A DNA stretch of 64,000 nucleotides, taken from positions 5,238,601 to 5,302,600 of the forward strand of contig OY987237.1 in assembly GCA_963920705.1 (NCBI GenBank), read 5' to 3'. The notes beneath the pieces are model-generated. The model saw only the letters and a list, made by a program, of their open reading frames with translations, was not told the DNA's origin and ran no database searches. A program made the translations under genes and the position numbers. Below, piece after piece: positions 1-13,505 of this stretch. Within the stretch, counting starts at the first letter, position 1. Every line of letters starts with the position of its first letter. This DNA is from Odiellus spinosus (lineage: Eukaryota; Arthropoda; Arachnida; Opiliones; Phalangiidae).

Positions 1-966
1 TTTTTTTTTCGTCCAGTTTTATCTTTGTGAGTGGGATATTTAACCCTTTTTTTGTTTTTGATAAGGATGATTTGATATGGGAATTTCTACTTTGTATTAT
101 TTGCTCTGTTGAGTAGATTCAGTATGGAAAGCGGAGTTTATTCAACTCCAGATAAGCCCAGAAATATTTAATTTGCAAAACATAGTTTTAATTTTAAACG
201 TGTCTAATATGGGCTCTTTAAACCCCCTCTCCATTCCTAAAAAAAGTGGGTTTATTGTAAACTCCTGGGTAAATTTAATGGTTTGTCATAAATTATAATT
301 TGCAAAAACGTGGGGGAAATTTTGATTTGGTTAGACGATGCTGTACTTTTTCATTTATTTCTAAAAGAGAATATATTTACACCTTAGGTGAGATGGAAAC
401 TGTTTTTAAATAAGTCGTGATTTACGGGTATAGAGAATTGGGAGAAACGCCATTTATTTTCTCGGAACTAGAAGTTTCAATTCGGGTGGCTGGGGAAAAA
501 TAAATATATCAAAATATGATATTTTAGTAATAAATAACAACCATTTCCCCGCGTGGTGTCCAAAAGTTAATTGAATTTTGAGAATTGTATATATTTGGAC
601 CGTAAGTTCTCGTAACCCATTATTTACAACTTCAATAAATAATATTTTCAAGTTTAGTTTTGGAAATAACGTTTTTTTTTCCTCCTCTTCAATTCGGCGT
701 ATTTTGGGAGTTCAGTTAATTTGAGTTTACTGCTCTTCGAAACTGTGTGAAATAATCTTAAATTTTACTTTATATATTCATTTTTCGTATTTATTTACTC
801 TGCTGAAAATGCTACATCGTAAAGTTTTGATTCTCCAATGTTAGATTATTTAGCTCCTGGATGGGCTCTTCTCTTTGAACGCGAAAGCATAGAGGGTCGA
901 ACACTTTTACAGGCGCTATAGGCTTACGCTAGTGAATGTTTTCTATTGTAATGTTACGTACAATCT
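1..966. other. AT-rich spacer, no gene seen
   Basis: No convincing coding sequence. It contains one short match on the minus strand (899-918, TAGCGCCTGTAAAAGTGTTC) to a sequence at 22,565, so a dispersed repeat fragment is present near its right end. Confidence 0.5.
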
Positions 967-1126
967 TTAATGGAAGAATTCAAGCTAACAACAAGGGAAT
1001 TTTGTTTATCGATTACTTATCATTTAAATGGGCCTAATCCACCAGTAAAAAAATTGCGAACAAATATTAAACTAGAAATAGATTTAAAACTTACCCGAAA
1101 AATTGGGTTAACTGGATTCATGGAAA
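967..1126 (+). mobile_element. F1 transposon fragment (one arm)
   Basis: It starts at TTAA followed by a diverged F1 end, then shows the F1 subterminal blocks: ACAACAAG, TTTATCGATT, GGGCCTAATCCACC, AACTAGAAATAGATTTAAAA and GGATTCATGGA. The opposite arm is not found nearby, so this is a solo arm of an old copy. Confidence 0.6.
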
Positions 1127-4100
1127 AGTTTTAAAATTTCTATTTACAAAGAATAGGAGTTCAGGAAGAATTTGGTGATTCCAATAATAAATGAAACTTA
1201 AGTTTCTTTTAAAAAAATTTATATTAAATTTATATTCTGAGCATTTCTTGGTGTTTTTCTCCCAATTTATAACAAGCCGAGTCTGACGTGTATGTTTCTC
1301 TTAGAAGTCTGTTTGAATTGAAAATAAAAGGATTGGATGAATGGATAAAATAAGAAGCACGTAAAGGGCGTACCATATTTTTTTTTTATTATTTATATAC
1401 CATAGACTAAAAAGCTTTTTAGAATCTTGACACGAATGGTTAGAAAAGTTACAACAAAAAATCCGAAGCTTCTTTTGATATGAAAAAACCGAATACGAGG
1501 GATAAAAACAACAAGAAATGCGTGTTTCGAGACAAAAACAGGAAACTAAACATAAGTCTCTGATATAACAAAAGAGAAAAAAAAAAGGCCAACGGGGGAA
1601 AAAAAAATTCAAGAATAAAGGCAAAAGTTCAAAGGGAAGTTGAAGTATAAAAATTGGATTGATAAAGTCACCTCAAAAGACTCCCTACCTTTGGCGTCAT
1701 ATCCGTGACACGCGCTGTTGTACGCGCGAAAATAATAATGAGATTTAGTGAGGTGCAAATAGTTTGCCACGACAGCTGTCGAGGAGATTTTACTAAAGGT
1801 GGGACGTCTTTTGATTAGTCGAAGGTTCTCGTTTCAATTAAAATGCCAAAATCAGAATATTTCCGTCATTTTTTTATAATTTAGAGACGCAGAATTTATT
1901 TATATCACAAAATGTGCCTCTTCTACCTCCCTTTAACGGGGTTAGGTTCTTCTTTTGTTTACTTTTATAACATGTTGAACGTTTTTGGGAGCATTGGGGT
2001 TGTGGCCGTGTGTAAGGGAACATCTGGTTCTATTTCTCCGCCCTTTCTCTATACTTCACTCTTCTTTCTTTCTCGCTATAGCTGTAACATCAAGGATCTC
2101 TCTCGTCTAACCCTTGATATATAAAAAAAAAAGACCCTCCTCCTCTCTTTATAGTCCTTTGTTTTCCAGCCGTTTTGTTTCTGGTTGCAACAACTATTGT
2201 ATCGGAAGAATAAAAAAAAAAAATGACGTCCGTCCTTCCCAAACGATCTAGGGAAACGATATCAATTGCGCGGGACCATTTTTCTTTTCGTTGTTCCCTG
2301 TCATGACCCCAAAATCGTTCGCGTTTGGGGTTTTTGGCTGTAGCGATTATAACCCAATCAGTTATTGAGTGACCACTAGTATATTGATACTTATTTCAAG
2401 ATGATAAGCCTCGCATTAATATCAAAAGGGGATAATATGAAAAAGGAAGTCCTTATCTCGCTAATGATTTAGTTACGTAATGAGAGTCTGGCCAACTTAA
2501 TTTTTTTTTTTGGGTTTTTGTTAAAAGGAAAAATGAAAACTTGTCAATTACTTAATTTTTAATTTTTCTGAATCTACCATTATCGAAATTCGCGCTTTTT
2601 ATCAAAAGATCGCTACAATTTTGGCGGGAACTATAAATGGCGTTATCACCCTCAAACACAGTCAAAATTCAATAGTTGCTATCATAAAAGAGGAGGAGCT
2701 TACTTAGAGCATGTTGGCGTCGACGTCATCAGCTACGTAATGCCATGTAAAGCTCATAGCGCTCGTGAGCACCGACCATTTCTTAAGCTTATTTTTCTAT
2801 ATCCGTGTCAACTCTTAAGGTATGGTCTCTATCGAGTGACGTCCGAGCCCTCTGACCCCTAGCGTTTTATGAAAATTGAAATTACTGCCCTGTATAGCCT
2901 TAACGTCAAGTTATTTAGTTAGTAACATTCGAACAAGATGTCGCACCCAAAACTTATTTTATAATATCAACTATTCGTTCGTCTCTCTTCTGGGTTGTTG
3001 ACATTGATTTCCGCTTTTACTAGACCAGAAAAGTTTAGTAGGCCCACAGACGCCAGAAATAATACAATCATCGTAGATAACTTCTTAAGAAAATGGCTTT
3101 AGATTAGTTTTATCTTTGATAATAAATATTATCCACCAATGCAAGCGTCTTTTTATGAAATTGAAAAATTACAATGAAGTCTTAAATACAAAAATTAAAC
3201 TCGACACTTATTACAAAAAATGATCACGAAAAGTTGATTCGAAAAATACTTTAAAATTTTTCAAAAACGGGATTTTTTCATGAAACGAAAGTCTTAGAAC
3301 TTCATTTTTTTTAATTCGTGAATTTTGATATTGTTCTTTTTAGCATACCGTAATTAGTTTTTTTTTTTTTTTTTTGGTCTCACTATATTAGCGGTTAACT
3401 TCCGTTATCAACAGCTGTCTTAGGCCCTTACTTTTATTCGGCCGTGCGTGAACTAGCCAAGAGTCGAGCCTCGTTGCAATGTTCATGGAGGTCATATAGC
3501 TCGCTTTTTTCTTGTTTTTTCTCTCTTCCCTTTCGGTATTCTGGACCCCCGTAATGGCCGGAGTTTGTTTCCGTTCGCCCGTGATTCAGGCTTGACCGAT
3601 CCGTCAACTGCCCCCTTGTCACGAGTCTCTCTACACCCCGTGTCTTGCCATTCCCCTTCCATTCTTTCTCGGTGGACAGGACATCAGGGTTTAGTTGCAT
3701 CTAGAATTTGTCTGTTAGAAATTCAATTTATTTTATAAAATTAAATTTTGGCAGAAAAAGTGTTCCACAACCTCTCTTAGGGTAAAATATAAAGGTTCCT
3801 ATGAGTTTGGTCTGTTTCTTTACTTTAAAAAAAGGTGTAATTAATTAATAGGCGCGATCTTTCCATAAGTTTTCAGACATATCGGACAGTTTTATTATTT
3901 CGAGCTCTATCACTGCGCCGCCTATAAGAACTGTTTTTCAGAATGTTTCGCCTCGATTTTCCCGACTTTAGGGCTCCTCTAAACGAATTTGAGGTCCGCC
4001 CTGCCATACCTGTGTGCTCGTCTATGATTAAGCGTGGGTGTGGCCGCGCAGGTGGTAATCCAAGGATTAACATAGTAGCAATTGTGTTTTTTACGGAGAA

Positions 4101-5525
4101 AACTTTTTACTTACTCGTCTGCTCGAAGTATCTAATCCGTTCTTTGCAGTAGAATTTTGAACATTAATGTATTCGCACTGAAGACTTATGTAGAATTATA
4201 AACAACTCAAGTTTTCACCTCCTTATTTCCGATTTTAGTGACGCAAATAATAGCGCAACAAACCCTTTAAAACTTTTCTAAAGTATATGTACTTTTTTCT
4301 CGCGCATTGGCTGCTGCGGAGATTCTTGGCTGAGTGAGTTCTGGTTCGCGACCGTTAGACGACGTTCTAGTTCATTCGTTTGAAAAGGAAATAGTTGCCT
4401 TCTTCAAGTATTTGTGACAATTTGGAAACTTTCTTTTTCGTGAGCCGAACAACACTCTTAAGATCGTTTCAGTTTCAACATGACGGCGAAAGTTGAGTTA
4501 TTGTCATCTTGAAAGGGAAGAGGTTTGAGGGAGTGGGGAGTTGAACGAAATTAGGCATGGAGTAGTAATGATACTTCCGAAAAGATTTTAATGTGAGTCC
4601 TATATTTTTTATGAGAATCGGATGACAGCGCCAAAATTAACATTTTATATTTAATCCTGCAACGATAAATTTTAATTTAATATTAATTTAAGTCTCGAGA
4701 AACGTGTATGTACATCAGACGAGAAGATTGTGGACATTTTTGTAGATTTCTATAGGACTATTTCTAAATCATAAATTAATTATACGATATACCTTTTATA
4801 TGAGTAATGAACCTATAAAACACTTTTTCCGTGAACTAAGTGATGAGTAAAAATTGCTTTCCTTATAATCGTTCTTCACCTCCGAATGCTGCGTGTATAC
4901 GGAGATTCCTTGGCTGTCGCTAGGAGTGAGATAAAGAGAGAGAGAAAGCACGAGGTGTGTAGGAGGACAGGATGTAGTTAATCCAGAACCCAGCAGCGTT
5001 CTTTCATATTTGGCGTCTTCTAATTAATAGCCCGGATGAGTGCTTGTCCGTTGTCATAGCAACAGAGAGGAGGAAGGGTGACCCCTTTTTCTCTCGATGA
5101 ATTTTATCGCGGCTAAAACACAGAGAACCCTGGATTAAGTTCGCACTCGCGTTAAGCCCTAGATACCTAAATTTTTCCTTTTTTATTTTCAAATTACAGT
5201 TTCAAAACGAATACTTAATTAAAGTGGGATTAGTTTTTGTCTTTTGGTAAATAATACATACATAATCTTACTTAAATATTGTTTTAAAAATAAGTCAAGT
5301 GTAAGGAAATTTCTAACTAATTACATTCAGAAAGCTGATGCAATTAAGTCGTAACTCATAGTTCATGGGGAGTTTTTAAATATTAAAATCATACAGATTA
5401 AAACAATCTTAACTTCTCAGAAAGAAATTTATAAAAAAATAGGTTGTTTCGCACTCAAAAAAAAAAAAAAAACGTAAAATTTAATTCTTCTTAAATTCGA
5501 ATGGTTAATTTTGATATACTTGTAT
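1127..5525. other. Spacer without recognisable gene
   Basis: Short open frames of 60-90 codons occur on both strands, but none has homology I recognise, splice signals or sustained codon bias. Homopolymer T tracts lie near 3,358-3,375. Nothing else stands out. Confidence 0.5.
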
Positions 5526-5967
5526 TTAAAGGGAGAATGCAACCTAACAACAAGTGATTTTTTATCGATTCCTTATATTTTAAATAGGCCTAATCCACTA
5601 CTGAAAATATTTACAAGCAAATATTAAACTAGAAATAAATTTAAAACTTACCCTGAAAATAGGCTTAGTGAGATTCATGGAGGTCCTAATTTCCTCGCGT
5701 GTAAGGTCTAGTGACCAATCGCGCGAGACGTAAGTCTCGTGGAGATCTCGCGTGAACGACGGGCCTTTGCTCATTGGTCGCTAGACCTTACACGGACGCG
5801 ATTCAGGATCTCCATGAATCCCGCTAACCCTATTTTCAGGGTAAGTTTTAAATTTATTTTTAGTTTAATATTTGTATTGTTAACTTTTTATCGATGGATT
5901 AGGCCTATTTAAACGATAAGGAATCGATAAAAAAATCACTTGTAATTAGGTTGCATTCTCCCTTTAA
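5526..5967. mobile_element. F1 foldback transposon, complete copy
   Basis: Both ends are TTAA-flanked inverted copies of AGGGAGAATGCAACCTAA. The arms remain complementary for most of the element: TTTTATCGATTCCTTAT, ATAGGCCTAATCCA, AAATAAATTTAAAACTTACC, GGATTCATGG. The centre carries CTAGACCTTACACG against GTGTAAGGTCTAGTG. There is no transposase frame, so it is non-autonomous. The target duplication is TTAA or TA; the two cannot be separated because the sequence is palindromic. Confidence 0.85.
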
Positions 5968-6900
5968 GGCTAATGTAAAATTATTTCTAAATTTTTTTCA
6001 ACTGCTTTACTAGTTTCAGGGAAGCTATTCTCATTTTCTAATCATCAAATATGCATTTAAAAACAGTAATATAGAGTTAATTAATATACATAATATATTG
6101 CAAATTTTAGAAATTACTTCGGCAAGCCACTCTAGACGAAAAGATGACAATTTCCTCGTGGTAAACTTGAACCACTGACCTTTAAGTAACCGTCCCACAC
6201 ACTAACTTAGAAATTAGGGGAAAAAATCTAATTTATGACCTAATTAAGAATGACTGATGACTTTACATTCTTAGTTACAGACAAACCAATTATTTACTTA
6301 GATGAATGTTAACATCTCTCTACTAGAACTTACCATTCTTTTCCCCCGAGATATCGTGGCGAAATCTAAATCAAGACCAGTCGAGTGCGAATGGCCGAGA
6401 TTGGTATGTCATTAAAAAGGGATTAAGACTCTCTAGGTCTGGGCCCTCTTTTTCGTTCATTATCTTCCGTCTGTTTCTTAAACCCCAGGCTCATCACGAA
6501 CGTGCCATTCTTACCAAAAACGACTCTCAGCTGTTTTTTTTTTTTTTTTTTTTTTCTATCTGCCTAAATAAACCCCTCATATTCGACCTCTTAAGCCACC
6601 TAGATGCTAGTATTATCCGGTTTAATTGATAATTTTGCAAACTAGCTGGGCATAATCCCTGTCAGTATATTAATATTCTGAAACTTTAGACAGAAATAAG
6701 CGCACGAGGAAACTAAGCGGGGGGTTTGTACCTTTATACAGAGCTCCTGATTCGTTATTTTAAAATGAACGCGCAATTGATTTTTTTTGGGTATATATGG
6801 CGGCTCATTTAATACACAATATCAGTAGCGGATTACCCATCAAAGGTTTCGTGGTTAATTGGTAAATTACAAAGTTGCCAAGTGTAGCATTGGACACCTA
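5968..6900. other. Spacer with a T tract, no gene seen
   Basis: A run of about 20 T lies near 6,534-6,555. A tRNA T-arm-like stretch at 6,160-6,180 on the minus strand is not part of a full tRNA fold. No coding sequence is recognised. Confidence 0.45.
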
Positions 6901-6901
6901 T

Positions 6902-7110
6902 CTTAATATATAAAGATGAATAGCAAAATATAGCGTTCATAAGCGTCCGATAAATGGCAAACAGTGTAGGCAAATATATTAACTAAACCTCATACGTGTC
7001 TGTTATGTATAAAGAATAGGTAGACTTGGACGTGGTTTTGTTAGTTAATTTTACCTGCACACGTTACCCTTAGAGGACGCTTATCTATTAAAATAGGTGT
7101 CCATTATTAA
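6902..7110. mobile_element. F4 small inverted-repeat transposon, copy 1
   Basis: Left arm: TATAAAGATGAATAGCAAAA, then ATAAGCGTCC and GGCAAACAGTGTAGG. The right arm carries the reverse complements GGACGCTTAT and AGGTGTCC, with GGTTTTGTTAGTTAAT near the centre. The same layout recurs at 56.5 kb and partly at 19.6 kb. It encodes nothing. Confidence 0.7.
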
Positions 7111-10100
7111 TATTCCTAGGCCTAATCAGTTCCTAGAAATTTCTGACTAAAAACTCTCGAGAATTATTGATTCCAATAAATATAGGTCAGCGTTTGGACA
7201 AGATAATATCTGTTTGTTTTATCTTTATTCATAATTTGAAATTATCCACGGGAAGTGTATGATAAATGCGATGTAATCACGAATATTTAACTGATTATTA
7301 TTCATAATTAACTGATTAACCAATAAAAGATCGTACAAAAATGGCGCGCCCAGTAACAAATGCCAATTAAAATGAACCACCCTCGCAATTAAATAATTAA
7401 GCGTTGATTCTTCAATTACAATTACCTAGATTTGCGTGTCCCGTTCTTTTATCTCTTTTGAATTCTATTTAGTGAAGTATATCGAAAGCAGTGCAGAAAA
7501 TCTGAAAATATAATTGCTAATCTAAATACGTTTCCCAAATCCTATATGTATTGTAATCTGGTATTGGAGCAACTCTTCTATTTAAACTCTGTCTTCCATT
7601 CCTTGTAAATAGTTACTCTTTAGGGAATAACTATTACATTAACGGGACGTTTAACAGTCAACAAGATAATTCGAGATTCAAAGTGAAAGCCCGCCCATCC
7701 TTGTGTTCTTTGTCGCCAATAAACCGTAGCTACATACTATAAAGTAAACTTTTAAGACTTTTCAACTTTATAATTTCAGGGGTTCCAATATTCTAATTAG
7801 GCGCAGTACACACAGGCATACATAGAGATACGTAACCTTAAAGAGGTTCCTTGCATGGGTTCCCGATTTTTCTCTTCGGGCTTTTGGGAGTAAATTAATG
7901 AACTCAAAAGCGAGTGACATGTCTTTCCTGCAAAACTAGCATAGCTGCCAAGTTTTCGGGAGAGCTCTAGATGCGCCCGCGGTGTTTATAGAAGGAACAA
8001 GGGTGCAGGGGTTGGTTTAAACTAGGATTCCCCGACACTCTACCCACGTTTTTAAAGGGCTGTTGTAACTGAATATTTAAATTTAATTTTCATTATATTT
8101 AATGGTTTTATTTAAATCTATCCCTTTTGTGTGAAGGTCTTCGAAGGAAAAGTTTTAAGCCAATTTAACTTTTTTTTATTTATTTTTGGCTTGACACGAT
8201 CCGCGTGTGATTTCCCAAAACTGTCTTGTAGAAATAATTCGATTGGTTTAACAATCTTTCCGAAAATGCTACTCGAAAAATATTTGGAATACCAGAGTAA
8301 TTAAATACGTGAATGATATAAAATTACTGGATATTTTGTCGCAACTCCACAATTAACCAAAATATCTGTGGTTTATTTAGTGGTTTCTTAGTTCTGGGAC
8401 CAAAAAGAGTGCTGTTTGTAAAATTATCTAGTAATTAGAATAATACGATTAAATTTATAGGTGTTAATTATATAAATATTTAATGAATTTCATCTTCTCT
8501 TTGTACTGAAAGACACGAAACAATATAGGCGTACGCTAACTAGCGCGTTTTATTTTTGGTACAGCTTTGTTTCACCGAAAAGGGGTGGGGTAAGCTCTCT
8601 AGGCTGGAATTAAAACGGAAGATGGGTGGTCTTAAGAATCGTATATAGTAAGACTTTAAACAAAAGAGCCGCTGTCGCCCCCTAGAGGGAAGGTGGGAAG
8701 CGTGTTTAATCCTGATAAATTAACTAGATCAGGGAATTGGACGGCCGGCCAAGAATTTCGCTAATTTATAGAATGCTAAGCTCCGTCGCTGAATATATAC
8801 AATCGCCACTTTCGAAGGGAATTAAATAACCGTATAAAAAAGCGCCATTTCTAATGGGAAACGAGTTACATTCTAAGTTTGTAACTCGATTCCATCTAGC
8901 TTTGAAACTACCGTGAGGATCTCGGAGCTCACGCGGTTCCTGCAGGTTGGTTAAAAATAAAAATGAAAACTATACACGTAGCCCTATTTTTGATATCTCT
9001 CTAGCAACGACGGCAATTTTTAAAATGGATCGTTTCAAAATTAGCCACATTAATCACTCCCTAGGACGCGAGCTAGCTCCGGGAATAAATGCGCGGTTAA
9101 AATATTTGACCTATAACCGGCCTATTTTTGTGTCCCATCTGAACTAGGAGGCACGACCTAGAGCTTAGAGATATCATTCCCTCGTGTGTTTGTATTTTAT
9201 ATACAACAGAACGTTCCATCAACTTGACTATATATATATATTAACGTTCAGTCTTAGAATGATCCATAATTTACGGTTCTAAAACGGTTTTTTGTATGGA
9301 AATTTAAAACCCTTTCAACCTTGTATCGAAAGTATACGGTTATTTTTAAACTATATTTCCTTTAAAATATATTGCACCCTTGTTTTGAATATAAAATTTA
9401 ATTTTTGTACTCGCTACTACTGAATTATTTATATTCTTAATTGGGTACACCATTTTAAAGGTTATATATTAATATATACCACTATTTTAAGATAGATTTA
9501 GATGAATAAGAAAGTTTTCTCACTAAAATAATGATTGGATTGATTAAAAATGCATTTTTGTTGCTAATTCTACAATTCATTGATTAAATCGAATTCTGAG
9601 AACATCTGAATTGCTATAAAAAATTTAAATGAAATTTTTTGGTGTAAAAATAATATTTCTCTAATATTTGTTGACATATTTTAGTTGTTAGTTTAGTAAA
9701 TTTAGTTTTAAGATAATTAGAGAATAATTAATATTCAAAATTAAGGTTTTGATAAGCTCATTTCAATATGTAAAACTTAAAATTACTGCGCTTTAGGCGG
9801 TTTTAAAAGCGAAAGATAATTTGTTCCGTAAAATGCGTCTTGTTGAAGTTCTGAAGAAGCATTTTAATGAGAAGTTTTGAAATTCAATAGAGTAAATATT
9901 ATTGATATTAACGTTCAATTGATGAAATTGTTAATTAAACCAATACATCGTTTTGAATGAGCACACATCCTTCATTTCTGAATTGCAATATAGTAATTAA
10001 ATATTATCCTAAATTGTTGAAATTGGCAATTAGAACGTCTCATTCTGTGCCCTTTATCTTAATTTCAACTCAAATGTTTCCTGATCTTAGTTTGATTATA

Positions 10101-13093
10101 GGCTGAGAATCTCTGTACACGTCATTTAAATATAGGCGAGACAAATCAGTACAAACCCCAATGGTAACCCGTAAGAAGACATGATTTTGATAAATTTCCC
10201 GCGATATCTGTGATACAAGATTGTCAAGACTCCATCAGCGAATGGGGAGGAAACGTTATCTATGTATGTAGCTTCTTGCCATCTTGGAAGTGATCCCTCA
10301 TATTTGTTCTTCATTTCTCAAACACCATGTTTGAGAACTTGTTATCACGGGGAGGGCCTTATCCTCACTTTATCCGGATTTGTTAAGAGTTTGCAGCGCT
10401 CATGAAACTATATTTATGGTCCGTTCTCTCGTACAAATCGTAGAAGAAAGGAAACCTAAGTTTATTTGGTACTGAAAACTCCAAATGATCGTGATACTCT
10501 TATAGGTCACGACTAGGTTTCGTCTTCTCTAATTGGAAGTCTCACGTGGCTTAGTTTGATGTACGCCACAAACGATTTCCGATGATGTATCAGTGGTAGC
10601 CACATAATTGCGAATGTGTATGGCAGTACGTCTTTGACCGGACTGACTGCGAACTTGTAACAAAGATATATCTTAAACTTTTTTCTAGTACTATCTAAGG
10701 TTGCCGCAGGTCATGAGTGAAAACTTGTAGAAGTTGTTGAAAATCCTCAATTATAAAATTAGGTCCAAATATAATTGGGAAATTAAATTGTCAGTGAAAA
10801 ATTGGGGAATTTAAAAATCTTGTCAGAATTTCAAGGAAAACAGGGAAATGTGCTACACAATTTGATGCCTAGGACAAAATGATGTCATAGAAAAAATATA
10901 AATATAATATAACGATTTGTTCAGGGAAAATGCTCAAAGATGCCCTAAGAAAACCTGGTAAAGTCTGGGATTTTTAAAAACCAAATTTTGTGATAATTAA
11001 CGCTGCTTGTAACTGTAATACTAGTTGAAACTATTTCTACTAATATCAAATGACTTTGTTTAATTGATATTGTGTCTTATATCAATTGGTACAAGAACTC
11101 CATAAAGCGCGTAAGAACCTGGGAATATAGAATTATATCCTTATCATACTTTGTAGCCCAAGTTCGTCTGCTATTCGCTTGTTTAATCCTCTTAAAAAGT
11201 CCTAGAACGCACTCCAACGTTTTATTTTTCTCTAAGCTATGTCCTTAGTTTACCAAGAATAGTTTCGAATGTAAGTACTAATCAAATCTATATCAAGTGT
11301 GCGAGGTTGAGTTCTTAATAACATAAATGAGTTCCTGGCTAGTATCAAATAATACGTCTTCAATTTAATTGACCTTGGGTTTGGTTTAAACAATGGAAGC
11401 TTTTTTTCATAATCATTTCTGTCGTCTCTAAATTTATTAAACATTTTTTTAATACAATCAGGCCATGGATTAATTAATAGGGACTATTAAATAATCCATG
11501 ATCAGGCTTAGCATCTTGTCTTTGCTTGCTTTCGAAATGTTTTGAGATAATTTTGTATTGCAGCAAACCTGCAAACCTTTCTACGTTCAGCTTAAATGGC
11601 CAAGACTATAATGGACGGATGGTTTTAAATCACCCAGGCTCGCCTTCTCGCGAACGATGTTTTAGCGCGTCGGGCTCGAATTGGTATTGATTTTAACACG
11701 TAATACCCCTTAATCCCGCTATCTATCGAATTTGTCACGGTCTTATAAGCTCTTAGAGACCGCGCCAGCCTGGGTGTCTCCATTGTCTAAATTCTGACAG
11801 TCAGCCGTATTTGCCGTTCTATATCCCGAATAATTTCGTTAATCGCAAAAGTAACATTTAGCGAAAATAGGTATTATCGTGATGGCATAGATGCAATTCT
11901 ATTCATTTTTATAACGGTCTGAGACCTATGTATTTCACAACTATAACCTAACCTTATCAAACCGGCATCTTCGAAGGATATGATGGATATTAATCTTACA
12001 ACTTTGTCGTCTTAGAACTTGACTCCTAGAGCATCGATTTATTCGTAGAATAACTTCCATGAATCTTATAACTTGGAGATCTTCAAATTATATGGCTCCA
12101 ATGAATCTTTAAACCTCGACATCTTCGAATAGTATTACGCACATAAATATTAAGTAATATACTGTATAGAACACGAGACCCAGCATAGGGGGTAGTCAAA
12201 CACTTTAGCTGAAATCTTTAAACGTCGTCTATGGAAAATTAACATTTAAATTCCAAAATCACTTCCAAAACTATCTTTAAAAATGGTACATGGAGGTGAC
12301 CCCTCCCCCATTATTTTTAACCCAAGAACATAACTCTCACACTTTTGATTATAGTGTCACTATGAATGTCACCAACTAGGCCCGAAATAAAAACCAAAAC
12401 GGGGGTTCGTCAAATTGTTCCCCGTGGGGAATTCGAAAAATTTTCTTTTCCGATTAAAAATCACGGGCTGCACGCGGATAAGAACTTCACGCTCACGCAT
12501 ATTTTAAGGCTTATTTTTTAATACGCTTTTATACGGGGGAGTAAGGTTGGTCGGACCTCACGTGCCCCTTGTCGAGATTGAGAGCGACGGTCCCTCCTTC
12601 TGCTCCCATTTTATTTTTCATCACGCGGACAGATTTTGGAGGAGGGTGTCGTCGTTTTATCATTAGAATTACCCCAAGAGAGAGAGACTGAGCTCGGAGA
12701 AAACGCTTTGAATTTCATCATTTGCATATTTCCCTACTGTACACCACTTTTTCCGAATATTAATGGCCCCCAGTCAAATACCTTTCCTCTTACTAACGCG
12801 ACCGTTGCGTTGGTACGTCTAGTTCTAATATATACAGAGTTTCGCGTCTCAGTCAGTTTCGGAGTCTCTTTGGGAATTCTAGAGGTTTCCGTTCTCAGCT
12901 TCTAAGTCTTTATTTTCAAACGTGTCCTTTTCAAGACCCCGTGAAAGCTTTGATATTTGACAGTTTACAGGCCAAGAACTAGAATACCTTTTTTATCTGA
13001 ACATACACAGTATTATTATTGTATTTAATATACTTATAATACCTTAATTAAAACTAAATTAACTTAGATAACAGAGAGTAGATTTCAAAACCT
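7111..13093. other. Long AT-rich spacer, no gene recognised
   Basis: It contains scattered short frames without recognisable homology. Near 10,755-10,985 there are repeated CAGGGAAAT/AACCTGGTAAAGT-like blocks typical of an old dispersed repeat. A perfect small hairpin (TCTCAAACA..TGTTTGAGA) lies near 10,317-10,337. TA microsatellites occur near 9,227. Confidence 0.45.
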
Positions 13094-13505
13094 TTAAAGG
13101 GAGAGTGCAACCTAATAACAAGTGATTTGTTTATCGATTCATTATCGTTTAAATAGGCCTAATCCAGTAAAAATAAAAAATTAAAATTACAAACAAATAT
13201 TAAACTAAAAATGAATTTTTAACTTACCATCAAAATAGGCTTAGCTGGATTCATGGAGATATACTGAACTCCCTGTATAAGGACTAGCGACCAATGACAT
13301 TCATCATGGAGATCCTGCATTCCCCGTATAAGAGCCATCGATCAATGTAATTGGTCGTTAACCTTAAATGGGAAGTTCAGGTGATCTCCATGAATCCAGC
13401 TAAGCCTATTTAATATTCGTTTTTGTTTTACTGGTGAGTTAGGCCCATTTAAACGACTATAAATCGATAAAAATCACTTGTTTTTAGATTGCATTCCGTC
13501 TTTAA
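13094..13505. mobile_element. F1 foldback transposon
   Basis: TTAA flanks both ends. The left end is AGGGAGAGTGCAACCTAA; the right end is a diverged inverse. The internal blocks TTTATCGATTCATTATCG, GGCCTAATCCAG and CTGGATTCATGGAGAT are inverted in the right half. Non-coding, about 412 bp with flanks. Confidence 0.8.

Noticed and set aside
6150-6180. tRNA-like T arm (GTGGTTCAAGTTTACCAC, minus strand)
   Set aside because: No acceptor, D or anticodon stems at the right spacing; at most a decayed tRNA-derived fragment.
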